In this document: one piece after another, positions 22,354 to 33,494 of the stretch
Position numbering within the stretch: position 1 is the first letter of the stretch
Layout: every line of letters begins with the position of its first letter
Source of the DNA: Papio anubis
Lineage: Eukaryota; Chordata; Mammalia; Primates; Cercopithecidae
DNA length: 64,000 bases
Direction: 5' to 3'
NCBI RefSeq assembly: GCF_008728515.1
Contig: NC_044977.1
Coordinates: forward strand, 170,609,139-170,673,138
Notes under the pieces: generated by a model
What the model was told of the DNA's origin: nothing
What the model saw: the letters and a program-made list of their open reading frames with translations, nothing else
Database searches by the model: none
Position numbers and translations under genes: made by a program

Positions 22354-22708
22354 TCATATGGTTTGTCTCTGTGTCCCCACCCAAATCCCATTTCAAATTG
22401 TAATCCCCACGTATCAAGGGAGGGACCTGGTGGGAGGTGATTGGATCATGGCGGCAGTTTTCCTCTTGGTGTTCTTGTGGTAGTGAGTTCTCTGGAGATC
22501 TGATAGCTTAAAAGTGGCACTTCCCCTTTCCTTCTCCCCTGCTGCCTTGTGAAGAAAGTGCTTGCTTCTCCTTCACCTTCCACCACAATTGTAAGTTTCC
22601 CGAGGCCTCCCCAGCCATGCAAAACTGTGAGTCAACTAAACCTCTTTTGTTTATAAATTACCTAGTCTCAGGAGGTTCTTTATAGCAGTGTGAAAATGGA
22701 CTAATAAA
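22354..22708 (+). mobile_element. ERVL-MaLR solo LTR (MST/THE1-like)
   Basis: 'tatggtttgtctctgtgtcc', 'ccccacgtatcaagggagg', 'ggtgggaggtgattgg', 'gcctccccagccatgcaaaac' and 'gtgtgaaaatggactaata' follow MST/THE1-type LTRs. It is bounded by an exact 5-bp duplication, ttgaa, at 22349-22353 and 22709-22713, as expected for ERVL-type integration. No internal region is present, so it is a solo LTR left by LTR-LTR recombination. Confidence 0.9.
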
Positions 22709-22759
22709 TTGAACGACTGGAGTTGGGGGAAACAAAGTGAGATATATTTGGAGATGGTA

Positions 22760-23215
22760 GGAAATATTGCTGCCCTGCTCAGATCCACTTTAGTAGGTCA
22801 TGTGCATCTCCCCCAGCTGCAATGACTGTTGGCTGCTAATAAGATCACAGCTGTATCTTGTTTTTGTTTTTTTTTTTCAGAGAGCTCCCCTCAGCTGAAT
22901 GAGAGCCATCTCAACAGAAAGCTTAATTTCCCCCCATCCTTAGCCCATGGTCCACGACAGACTGTTGTGGGGTTATAAACGAACAGCTCCCTTTGCCTAA
23001 AAGTGGAATTAACTCTGCTTTGCAATTCATGCTCCGGTGCCCTCTGTGGAATTAGGCTGAAGCTGGACTTCAACCAAGACCTCATCCTTGCTTAGCTCCT
23101 TCTCTTGCGTTATTCTGCTTTCCTGGATTGCCTTCTCCCGAGAGCACTTACTCCCCCAGTAAATCACAAAGTAACTCCGTCTTTACTTACAGGCGATTGG
23201 AGCTAAGATGGATTG
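22760..23215. other. Unassigned, LTR-like in texture
   Basis: CT-rich with 'ccccagtaaatcacaaagtaactccg' near its end. It looks like LTR sequence but I cannot name a family. No gene supported. Confidence 0.3.
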
Positions 23216-23219
23216 AACT

Positions 23220-23715
23220 GGAAAGGTAGGTAGAACACAGGCTGGGGAGAGTCTCAAATACCATGCTAAGTTTAGATTTTATCGTCAAGGCAGTAGGGAA
23301 CTGACTATGGAGGTTTTTTGAATGGGAGGAGGACTTGCTCTTTGAAAGGATAGCTCTGACAGATGAAACATTGCAGAAGTAGGATTTTTAGGACTTGATA
23401 GCTGGATATGAGATAGGAAGGAAAAAGAGAAGAAAAGATCATCTTGAAAGTTCTAGTGAGAGTTGTTGAATTTGAGATGCCAGAGGAAAACCAATGTGAA
23501 AATGTCCATCAAGCAGTTGGAAATTCAACCTGTAGTTCATGGACAGGACTGGAATGTAGATTCAGGAATTATCACCCATAAATTTAATAAATGTTTATTT
23601 AACATCGCTGTGTTTTACAAATACAAGGACAGATTAGACATTGTGGAAGACAGAGATGTTATAAATATTTCAACGAGAAGTGTTAATTGTGTAAGACACT
23701 GAATATAAGATGGTG
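23220..23715 (-). repeat. L2-type old repeat (weak)
   Basis: 'gtctcaaataccatgctaag', 'ggcagtagggaactgac', 'gaaaggatagctctgacag' and 'gcagaagtaggatttttagg' resemble the distal part of the old repeat seen at 21.9 kb. Confidence 0.35.
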
Positions 23716-23719
23716 GTAG

Positions 23720-25090
23720 GATACTTTATTAGAACGAGTAAGCAGTCCACTAAAGAGGCATAAACTAAATATCCAAAATCAATGGCTTCCTTCTGTATCT
23801 GTATCAAATACTTAGAAAGTGAAGTGAAACATTCCATTCACATTGACCACAAAAGTATCAAATATCTAAGAACAAGTTTAACTAGAAAGGTGCAAGAGAT
23901 TCTTTGAAAAAAAAAAAAATAAAACATTATAGAGAGATGTAAAAAAAATTGAGTAAATGTACAAGCAAACCATACTCTTAGGAAAGTCATATTGGAACAA
24001 TATCTGTTCCAAGCTAATATCTTAAATTCAATAAGATTCTAATGGGAACTCCATTGGAATTTGGGAAAATCTTGTCAAACTGATTCAAATATTTTTGTTT
24101 ATTTTTTAAAAAGCCTGTAAGAAAATAGACATTATTTTGAAAAAGAAGAATGAATATTGCACTTCCACTCCTGGATAGTATAGAAAACAAGTTATGGCTG
24201 GGCATGGGGGCTCATGCCTGTAATCCCAGCACTTTGGGAGGCCGAGGTGGACAGATCATTTGAGGTCAGGAGTTCAAGACCAGCCTGGCCAACATAACAA
24301 AACCCTGTCTCTACTAAAAGATACAAAATTAGGCAGGCATGGTGACAAATGCCTGTAGTCCCAGCTACTCAGAAGGTTCAGGCAGGAGAATTGCATGAAC
24401 CTGGGAGGCAGAGGTTGCAGTAAGCAGAGATCATATCACTGCACTCCAGCCTGGGTGACAGAGCAAGACTCCATCTCAGAAAAAAAAAAAAAAGAAGAAG
24501 TTATAGAGTTTATGGCTGGCATGAAAGCAGGTAATTTCAGGCAGCAGTATAACAAGTTCTACACAGATCAAAGAATGTGTAGCAATCTAATATATAAAAA
24601 ATTTGCCTCAAATAGGTGAGGAGAGGACAGATTATTCAATAATTTGTGTAAGAATATTTGGCTCTTTGGAAAGAAAATAAATTTAGGTCCCCATCTATAA
24701 GACATATAAGTATATTGCACATGTATTATGTGTTGTTGTAATATTACTCTTGTATTATTAACTTGGATGGGAAAATGCCTTCTTGCAAGGTATGAAATTT
24801 TGAGTCCATGAAGAGATATAACTACATAAAATTTAAATTTCTGTTATATTATGAACCGGTACAGAAAGACAAGCAACAAATTGGAAAAATAGGTGTAACA
24901 CATTTAGCAGACCAATGGTTCATGTAGTTAAGATTCAAAGTGCTTCTGCACAGAAAGAAAAATATACAATATAAAAATGGGCAGATTATAAAAACAGGCC
25001 AAAAATGTAGATGGCCAAAAACACATGGAAAGAAACTTAACTTCATTCATAATTGCAGAACTAAAAATTAAAATGATGATTCCATTTTTT
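23720..25090 (+). mobile_element. L1M ORF2-region fragment
   Basis: Sense L1 ORF2-derived sequence, heavily mutated: 'aaaatcaatggcttccttct', 'gaccacaaaagtatcaaata', 'attcaaatgctt'-like blocks, and after the Alu 'atgaacc ggtacagaaagac ... aaaatgggcag ... ggccaaaaacacatgg'. It is interrupted by an Alu at 24197-24493. No reading frame survives. Confidence 0.72.
24197..24493 (+). mobile_element. AluS
   Basis: Full-length dimeric Alu starting ggctgggcatgggggctcat. It has a short A tail and a weak flanking repeat (aagttat). It lies within the L1M fragment and is therefore younger than it. Confidence 0.93.
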
Positions 25091-26148
25091 TTCTGTTAAA
25101 TTGGCAGTTTGTCAAAATGTACATTTAAAATTAGTAATTTGCCAAATGTATTCTATTTATACACACAAACACACTTTTAGCTTTTCATTGTTATTTGACT
25201 TTGTTTACTGTATATTTGCCTGTAAAAATGATAAAGTTTTATTATTTTATCAAATAGTTCAAACTTTGCTTGTTTGACTTCTGGGTTTTCATTTGTTTTC
25301 TTCTAGTTATTTTGAAGTTTCATTTTAACAAATTTACATCTTCTATTGGTCTGGGATTAATTTTGTTATAAGAAACTTAGTAGTAATCCTGCTAAATTTT
25401 CCAACTATTAGTCTATTTTTAAGTACCTTTAATTACATAATCCACCTTTTCGCCATTGGCTAAAAATGCCATCTTTATTATAGACTAAATCCCTTTATGT
25501 ATTTGGACCTGTTTCTGGATTCAGTTCCATTGTTATGTCTGTTCACTCTCCTACCAGTATAAAACCATTTTAAGTATTGTGACTTTAAACTTTTTAAAAT
25601 GCTGATAGTGCTTGTCTTCTCTCTTTACTTCCCTCTTTTCAAGTTTCTCTTAGCTATTTTTCACATACTCATTTTTTCCAAAGGAATTTCAGAGTTACCC
25701 AGCTTTTTTTCAAGCTTTCTCCTCTCATTTGCAAACTTTTCAGTGTTTTGATTGGGCTTTCATTAAATTTAGAAATTGGGTTTTTGAGATTGCATTTTTG
25801 GCATTTTCTATCCAATGTCAAGATATACCTTTCATTATTCATAACTTTTATTGCCCTCATAAGAAGCTTAAAGTTCTATGTGTAGAACTTAGAACTTTAG
25901 AAACATATTCACAGACTCTTGCTATTATAGATAATACCTTTAAATCATTATATTGTCTACCAGGTTATCATTTGTATTAAAAAAAGAAGCTACTGATGTT
26001 TGTATAAGTATTTTGTAACTATTGAGTTCCTGCCAGGATCTTTTCAGCTCAAGGTTTTTGCTTTTTTGTTGTTGGTGGTTTTTTAACATGCAAATTTCTC
26101 AACCTTTAAAGATCAGATAATTTCAGTCCAAATAGACTGAATGGTTTA

Positions 26149-26170
26149 AAAAAAAGAAGAAGAAGAAGAA
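26149..26170 (+). repeat. (GAA)n short tract
   Basis: About five GAA triplets after an A run. It is a short pure purine triplet repeat inside old L1. Confidence 0.75.
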
Positions 26171-26634
26171 ACAATATCCAAACTCCATTTGCAAGGCCAG
26201 CAAACACTATTCCATAGATAGGCCCTCCAATGGAAAGCATAGTTCAGTATTGTTTGTGAAAATTATGCCAGATGACTGGAAAAAATCTTATTGTTTCTAG
26301 GTTTCTCTCTTCCGTTAATGATCTTAAATTTTTCATGCATACTAGTATATCCTCTACAAATGACTACAAGTTGTACTTTGTCGAAATGCACTGCTTGGTA
26401 TTTTGTGAGCAATAGGAAACTGGAATTTCTTTTCTTGTTCCCTACATCAAGGGAAAGTGTCCTCATTTTTCTCTATCAAACATGATGATGCTGGGATGAC
26501 TATTAGTGTGTCAAAAAAGTATCATCCACTTCTATTTTGCTTAGATTCCAATTTTATTCTACGTCTTATTTGACATCACTTGAAGTACTCATTAGAATTT
26601 GTCTCATTAATATGCTATTTTATTTATTTATTTA

Positions 26635-26787
26635 TTTTTTTAGAGACTGAATCTTACTCTCTTGCCCAGGCTATAGTGCACTGTTGTCATCATAGCTCAC
26701 TGTGGCCATGAACTAGCCTCAAGTGATCTTTCTACCTCAGTTTCCTGAGTAGCTGGAATTATAGGCATGAACCACTGTGCCTGGCTT
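26635..26787 (-). mobile_element. Free left Alu monomer (FLAM-like)
   Basis: A single monomer: 'ttagagactgaatcttactc', 'catcatagctcactgtggcc' and 'ggcatgaaccactgtgcctgg' at the far end, with no second monomer. This indicates a fossil monomeric Alu precursor copy. Confidence 0.75.
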
Positions 26788-27119
26788 AATGTGCTGTTTT
26801 AAATGAACAAACAAAATTCTTAATATTGAATCATTCTTGTACTTTTTTCCCCACTTTTTTTTAATTATATTTGTTCAAACTTTATTTAGTATTTTTGCAT
26901 AATTTCTGCAAGGGACATTGACCTAATTTTTTTTTTTTTTGGTGAAATATCTATGTCAGATTTCTTATCAATATTTTGTGAGCTTAAAAAAAGGTAACTG
27001 AAAGGTTTCTTTTATGTTTTGGAACAGTTTAAGTAGACTGGATTTATCTGACCTTTGAAGGCTAAAAAAGTTCACTTCTTAAAAAACCTATGCCTGAAAA
27101 AATTCTGGCAGAAAGCCCA

Positions 27120-27826
27120 CTAAAGGTAAAATGGCTGACTTTGTGTATGAGCTTACATGTGATTTTTCTCTTCTCCCTGGTTTTCTAAATTTGAGCAATT
27201 TTTGAAACAAACATTTTATAGTAAATAAGAGAGACATAAAGCAAGAGAAAGAAAGAGAATGAGTGAAATGGAGGATGGTTTTTACAGGATGAATGGTAGT
27301 TATTAATAGTAAAACTGGCAGCAGGAAGATGACTTAGGGAAATATTATAAAAGTCCAGGAAAAAAATGGTAAGAATATATATTAAGGAATGGCCAAATAA
27401 AGGAGGGAGTGAGCAGAGTTGATAAATAAAGCCTCGAGGCTGGATAAATAACACAAGGAGCACTTGTAGAGATAAGAGAGAAAGTGGAGCTGAAGTTAGA
27501 ACCCAAGGACGGAGCCAAGCACATAAATCCCACTCAATACATGTGGTATGTGTGAGTAAATACACCTAAGAAAGATGTGACTAGGAGCCCAAGTCCCAGC
27601 AAAGACACCGAAGGGAAATGATCAGGAATGCTGGGAGAAAAGTGAGATGACACACTGACTTGAGCCAAGAAAGAAGAGGACTTCCAGAAAGAGGAGATTG
27701 TCCTTAGGATGAAATGCTGCATGGATATCTTCTAGGGTTACCAGATCATTGGCATCTTTCGAGAGAGCAGTTTTAAAAGAACAGTGTGGAACCAAACCAT
27801 GAGTCAGTGAGTGAGTTGGTGGGAGT
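27120..27826. other. Unassigned sequence left of the L1PA insertion
   Basis: Purine-rich on the plus strand. It may be a very old repeat, since the flank right of the L1PA continues in similar style. The 126- and 140-codon minus-strand frames are low-complexity and partly inside the poly(T). Confidence 0.4.
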
Positions 27827-27860
27827 GGGGGAGAGGTTTTCTTTTTTTTTTTTTTTTTTT

Positions 27861-28219
27861 CTCGATAGAAAAAAAAAAACACATTTGAATTGTTTATAGA
27901 GCTTAGTTTTCTAAATATAAAACAAAACAAAAACAAATTTGCATTTCTATACATCAAAACAAAAAGAGTGAGAAAATCATTTACATTAGTATCGAAAAGG
28001 TTAGTTCTGAATGGGAAGGCTTGGAATTGTTCAGGGAGTGACACATAGCATGCTTCTACGATACAGTAACCTTCTAATTTTCAACTGTATATTTAGTTAA
28101 AATATACAATTGAATTTATCTATGAATGATACTTTTCCCAAACTGTGCTATCCCCAAGACTCCCATATTTTATCAGATATTTACTTCTTCCCTCTTTCTT
28201 TCCTAATGCCAGGGGAACA
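27861..28219 (-). other. Transduced source-locus flank
   Basis: Non-L1 sequence between the two poly(A) runs of the L1PA insertion, enclosed by the same TSD. It should be a copy of the DNA immediately 3' of the source L1. I see no canonical AATAAA just before the second tail, so a variant signal may have been used. The outer end has T19, then ctcgatag, then A11, which forms a natural A/T foldback. Confidence 0.8.
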
Positions 28220-28454
28220 TTTTTTTTTTTTTTTTAATTTATTTATTATTATTATACTTTAAGTTGTAGGGTACATGTGCATAACATGCAGGTTTGTTAC
28301 ATATGTATACTTGTGCCATGTTGGTCTGCTGCACCCATCAACTCGTCATTTACATCAGGTATAACTCCCAATGCAATCCCTCCCCCCTCCCCCCTCCCCA
28401 TGATAGGCCCCGGTGTGTGATGTTCCCCTTCCTGAGTCCAAGTGTTCTCATTGT

Positions 28455-31058
28455 TCAGTTCCCACCTATGAGTGAGAACATGCGGTGTTTGGTTTTCTGT
28501 TCTTGTGATAGTTTGCTAAGAATGATGGTTTCCAGCTGCATCCATGTCCCTACAAAGGACGCAAACTCATCCTTTTTTATGGCTGCATAGTATTCCATGG
28601 TGTATATGTGCCACATTTTCTTAATCCAATCTGTCACTGATGGACATTTGGGTTGATTCCAAGTCTTTGCTATTGTGAATAGTGCTGCAATAAACATACG
28701 TGTGCATGTGTCTTTATAGCAGCATAATTTATAATCCTTTGGGTATATCCCCAGTAATGGGATGGCTGGGTCATATGGTACATCTAGTTCTAGATCCTTG
28801 AGGAATCGCCATACTGTTTTCCATAATGGTTGAACTAGTTTACAATCCCACCAACAGTGTAAAAGTGTTCCTATTTCTCCACATCCTCTCCAGCACCTGT
28901 TGTTTCCTGACTTTTTAATGATCGCCATTCTAACTGGTGTGAGATGGTATCTCATTGTGGTTTTGATTTGCATTTCTCTGATGGCCAGTGATGATGAGCA
29001 TTTTTTCATATGTCTGTTGGCTGTATGAATGTCCTCTTTTGAGAAATGTCTGTTCATATCCTTTGCCCACTTTTTGATGGGGTTGTTTGTTTTTTTCTTG
29101 TAAATTTGTTGGAGTTCTTTGTAGGTTCTGGATATTAGCCCTTTGTCAGATGAGTAGATTGCAAAAATTTTCTCCCATTCTGTAGGTTGTCTGTTCACTC
29201 TGATGGTAGTTTCTTTTGCTGTGCAGAAGCTCTTTAGTTTAATGAGATCCCATTTGTCAATTTTGGCTTTTGCTGCCGTTGCTTTTGGTGTTTTAGACAT
29301 GAAGTCTTTGCCCATGCCTATGTCCTGAATGGTACTACCTAGGTTTTCCTCTAGGATTTTTATGGTATTAGGTCTAACATTTAAGTCTCTAATCCATCTT
29401 GAATTAATTTTCGTATAAGGCGTAAGGAAAGGATCCAGTTTCAGCTTTCTACTGATGGCTAGCCAATTTTCCCAGCACCATTTATTAAATAGGGAATCCT
29501 TTCCCCATTTCTTGTTTTTCTCAGGTTTGTCAAAGATCAGATGGCTGTAGATGTGTGGTATTATTTCTGAGGACTCGGTTCTGTTCCATTGGTCTATATC
29601 TCTGTTTTGGTACCAGTACCATGCTGTTTTGGTTACTGTAGCCTTGTAGTATAGTTTGAAGTCAGGTAGCGTGATGCCTCCAGCTTTTTTCTTTTGACTT
29701 AGGATTGTCTTGGAGATGCAGGCTCTTTTTTGGTTCCATATGAACTTTAAAGCAGTTTTTTCCAATTCTGTGAAGAAACTCATTGGTAGCTTGATGGGGA
29801 TGGCATTGAATCTATAAATTACCTTGGGCAGTATGGCCATTTTCACGATATTGATTCTTCCTATCCATGAGCATGGTATGTTCTTCCATTTGTTTGTGTC
29901 CTCCTTTATTTCACTGAGCAGTGGTTTGTAGTTCTCCTTGAAGAGGTCCTTTACATCCCTTGTAAGTTGGATTCCTAGGTATTTGATTCTCTTTGAAGCA
30001 ATTGTGAATGGAAGTTTATTCATGATTTGGCTCTGTGTTTGTCTGTTATTGGTGTATAAGAATGCTTGTGATTTTTGCACATTAATTTTGTATCCTGAGA
30101 CTTTGCTGAAGTTGCTTATCAGCTTAAGGAGATTTTGGGCTGAGACAATGGGGTTTTCTAAATATACAATCATGTCATCTGCAAACAGGGACAATTTGAC
30201 TTCTTCTTTTCCTAACTGAATACCCCTGATTTCTTTCTCTTGCCTAATTGCCCTAGCCAGAACTTCCAACACTATGTTGAATAGGAGTGGTGAGAGAGGG
30301 CATCCCTGTCTTGTGCCAGTTTTCAAAGGGAATTTTTCCAGTTTTTGCCCATTCAGTATGATATTGGCTGTGGGTTTGTCATAAATAGCTCTTATTATTT
30401 TGAGGTACGTTCCATCAATACCGAATTTATTGAGCGTTTTTAGCATGAAGGGCTGTTGAATTTTATCAAAAGTCTTTTCTGCATCTATTGAGATAATCAT
30501 GTGGTTCTTGTCTTTGGTTCTGTTTATATGCTGGATTATGTTTATTGATTTGCGAATGTTGAACCAGCCTTGCATCCCAGGGATGAAGCCCACTTGATCA
30601 TGGTGGATAAGCTTTTTGATGTGTTGTTGAATCCGGTTTGCCAGTATTTTATTGAGGATTTTTGCATCGATGTTCATCAGGGATATTGGTCTAAAATTCT
30701 CTTTTTTTGTTGTGTCTCTGCCAGGCTTTGGTATCAGGATGATGTTGGCCTCATAAAATGAGTTAGGGAGGATTCCCTCTTTTTCTATTGATTGGAATAG
30801 TTTCAGAAGGAATGGTACCAACTCCTCCTTATACCTCTGGTAGAATTCAGCTGTGAATCCATCTGGTCCTGGACTTTTTTTGGTTGGTAGGCTATTAATT
30901 ATTGCCTCAATTTCAGAGTCTACTATTGGTCTATTCAGGGATTCAACTTCTTCCTGGTTTAGTCTTGGAAGAGTGTAAGTGTCCAGGAAATTATCCATTT
31001 CTTCTAGGTTTTCCAGTTTATTTGCGTAGAGGTGTTTATAGTATTCTCTGATGGTAGT
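28455..31058 (-). pseudogene. L1 ORF2p, C-terminal two-thirds, open frame
   Basis: The frame stays open from the truncation point to the stop: 847 codons from the first Met at 30998, about 867 from the junction. Full ORF2p is about 1275 residues, so the endonuclease domain is lost. Visible are the RT core, with GPDGFTAEFYQ, GTRQGCPLSPLLFN and the catalytic SLFADDMIVY (FADD form), and the C-terminal Cys-rich segment CWRGCGEIGTLLHCWWDC with C-x3-C-x7-H-x4-C spacing. L1 ORF2p normally nicks DNA and reverse-transcribes its own RNA. This copy lacks the nicking domain, ORF1 and the 5' promoter, so it is a dead insertion that has decayed little. Confidence 0.95.
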
Positions 31059-31076
31059 TTGGGGGGAGAGGTTTTC

Positions 31077-32587
31077 AAAATAAGTGAAGGGAAAAAGAGA
31101 TGTAAGTTAAGCAGCATTAGGTGGAGGGAGGGTTTTTTATAAAGGGGAAAATTGTAGAGCAAGGGGAAGGCCCTACGTTCTTGCCTAAAGTAGACTGGCT
31201 TTCTTTTGCTTTGGATTTTTTTGGTGACCCCAAATGCCAATTAGAAAGTAATTTATTTCATTTTTACACTGGATCCAGCTGAATCAGTAAGATGACAAGA
31301 ATAACTCAGGCACACATTCTTTTTTTCAAGATCTAAAAAGGTCCCCATATTGGTCCAAAAATATCAGGGAAACAGTTATTTCTGGGCTTTGTAGAATTCT
31401 GATTATAAGCAATCTATTTACTGGTGCACCCTTTATTTCTGTTATCCTGTATCTTCTAAGCAGTACCATGGAAAGGTTACATTAACTCTTCCAAAATAAA
31501 TGGAACATTATCTCCATAACTTGAAGTTGAGTTTTTACTGTCCTTATTGAGAAAGGAAAACAAAATGAGGCACAACCGTTTTGTTCTTGGAGATCCAAGT
31601 TCTCCAGCAACTGTGCCAAGGTTCACCAGCCAGTTCCTTGTAAAGTGGTAGGTTTTATCTTGGCCTCTCATGCTGAAAGTGCCCTGCCTTTGGAAATTGT
31701 CATGAATGTCACTCTGGGAAGTGCCGCCTTGGTCACTGACCTTGCTTAGGGCCTGGGAAGTCCTTGGTTTGATTTGACAATTGGGAAAAGGCCAATCCTG
31801 CCCTACAGTATTTTCAGAACTTCACAAACACCAACAGAAATTTTCTGAAGGATACTACTTATGTTTTGTAGGCTGACCTTGTAGGTGAAACTTGTAAGTT
31901 TTTGATGCTATTTTTCCAAAAAGATAAAGGTATTCTATAGCCCTGTATAATTACTGTGAACACATTATGCTTGTACTACTATCTTATTTCTAGGAAACCA
32001 GGGACATGAAGCATATAGGATACTTGTAACACTTTTATATTTCAGTGTAATGGAATCACATTCACTGGAAAACATTGAAAAAATTATATGTGTATCAAAA
32101 TATTAAGTATTTTCAATGATGATGTTTAGCAATCTCGTACTAATCTCTTTGCAAACATGAATAGTAAACTCTGTTTTAGGCTTATATGCTTCCCTGTGAA
32201 AGTTTTTTATTTTTTAAAATCATATACTTTTTTATCACTAAGACCTAAATGAAGACCTTGTAAAGATTTAGGTACTTTTTAAGACATTTGATTAATAGAA
32301 TATAGATAAGCTTCATTTGAGGTACAAACATTGATAATAAGCAATTTGTCAAAATTTTGAGAAAAGCCAGGCTTCTCAACGAAACCTCAACAATGTACAG
32401 ATCTCAACTAATATTTTTACTACAAAGACAGTTTTGTAAATTGATGTGTTCTGGCGTCACACTTTACTGTCGGAAACATGCTTTGAGTGGTAAAAGTAAT
32501 AAAGAGGCCCAAGAGATAGATTCCAGGAGCTCTTGTGTCACTGAGCCCTCTTCCCTCCTTTTCTTCAGAGTGTTGTGATCTGTGGCC
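31077..32587. other. Unassigned unique sequence
   Basis: No element or exon that I recognise. AT-rich in its second half. Confidence 0.45.
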
Positions 32588-32612
32588 TTTTTTTTTTTTT
32601 TTTTTTTTTTTT
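32588..32612. repeat. Orphan poly(T), 25 nt
   Basis: Uninterrupted T25 with no Alu or L1 attached on either side. On the minus strand it would be a poly(A) tail after ...actcttctgac. Possible tail of an unrecognised retrocopy, or a simple expansion. Confidence 0.9.
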
Positions 32613-32614
32613 GT

Positions 32615-33165
32615 CAGAAGAGTACACTTGTTTCTGGATTGCTGGTGTTCAACAGGCATCTAATGCATGGCTATACATGGAGGCATTGCCCTGACTCCCA
32701 GGTAATGGGGCTACCCAAGTTTTGGAAGCATGACCTGCTTGTTTGGGAAGGGAGTAGGTGATACAACATATATGGTGGTCCCCGGCTATCCGAGAGTGGT
32801 CTGGATCTGAGATAAGTCCCCTGACTTTTCCTCCTACTCAGCCATTGTTTTTACTACCAATAAAAAAGAAGACTGGAATTTCTCCTAACTCACTCTTCTC
32901 CAGGAGGGCCATGTTCAAAAATTTCTTTCAAAAGTTTTGTTTTTGAAGATACTTCTGTACTTATCAGCCAAGCAGAATTGAACAATCAATCCTGTTAGTG
33001 TACATCAACAACTGAGGCCTGGTCCTGTAGAAGAAGGGGAACATTGGTTCTTTTATTCTGCATTTCTGAACAAGTGCCTACTATGAGCAAGGACAAGTTA
33101 AAGTTGCAGAGAGGCGCAATGATGAACTGTAAGAGGCATTCAGAGGAAGAGATGCAGTTACTGAA
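32615..33165. other. Unassigned sequence
   Basis: Short frames only. Nothing recognisable. Confidence 0.4.
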
Positions 33166-33169
33166 CATA

Positions 33170-33330
33170 CTAAGTGCCAGGAATTTTATGTTAATATAAT
33201 TAACGTATTTAATATCCTCATTATATTTAATCCTCTTTGTAACAATAAGCAAATATCATTATCCCTCTTTCTTATCCCTCTTTTCTACAGGAGAGAAATT
33301 GGGGGTCAGAGAAGTTAAGGTTTGAACAGA
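33170..33330 (-). repeat. MIR SINE (antisense)
   Basis: 'ctaagtgccaggaattttatg', 'ttaatcctctttgtaacaat', 'tacaggagagaaattggggg' and 'cagagaagttaagg' follow the antisense MIR order, with AT expansions. Confidence 0.65.
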
Positions 33331-33494
33331 GTAACTATTTTTCATACCTGTGAGAGATACCATTCAATTGAGTACTCAATAGCCCTTTATGAGCCTCTTC
33401 TCTAAGGGCTAGAAGTCTGGCACTTACTTTTCCAGACACCTTTGCATCTGGGGCTGGCGACACGACCTGAGCTCGTAATCAAAATGTAAGCAGA

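Larger units (their letters stand above)
25170..27110 (-). mobile_element. L1M ORF2-region fragment, antisense
   Basis: Reverse-oriented ORF2 sequence. Blocks such as 'gtattgtgactttaaac', 'gggctttcattaaatttag', 'tatcaatattttgtgagc' and 'ggaacagtttaagtagactg' correspond to the RT and post-RT regions. It contains an antisense monomeric Alu. No frame survives. Confidence 0.65.
27842..31061 (-). mobile_element. L1PA, 5'-truncated, with 3' transduction
   Basis: On the minus strand the element runs from 31061 (5' truncation inside ORF2) to an L1 3' UTR ending at 28237, a first poly(A) (28220-28236), about 359 bp of non-L1 DNA (27861-28219) and a second poly(A) (27842-27860). An exact 15-bp duplication, gggggagaggttttc, flanks the whole unit at 27827-27841 and 31062-31076. 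The 3' UTR keeps the conserved G-rich tract (C-rich on plus, 28378-28398), a known L1 quadruplex-forming element. The low divergence suggests a young L1PA subfamily; the exact subfamily is not assigned. Confidence 0.95.

Noticed and set aside
23720..27110. Adjacent plus and minus L1M blocks as a twin-priming inversion
   Set aside because: The order is wrong: the downstream ORF2 part is on the left in plus orientation with no 3' UTR, and the blocks do not meet at one consensus position. Two separate insertions or a later rearrangement fit better.
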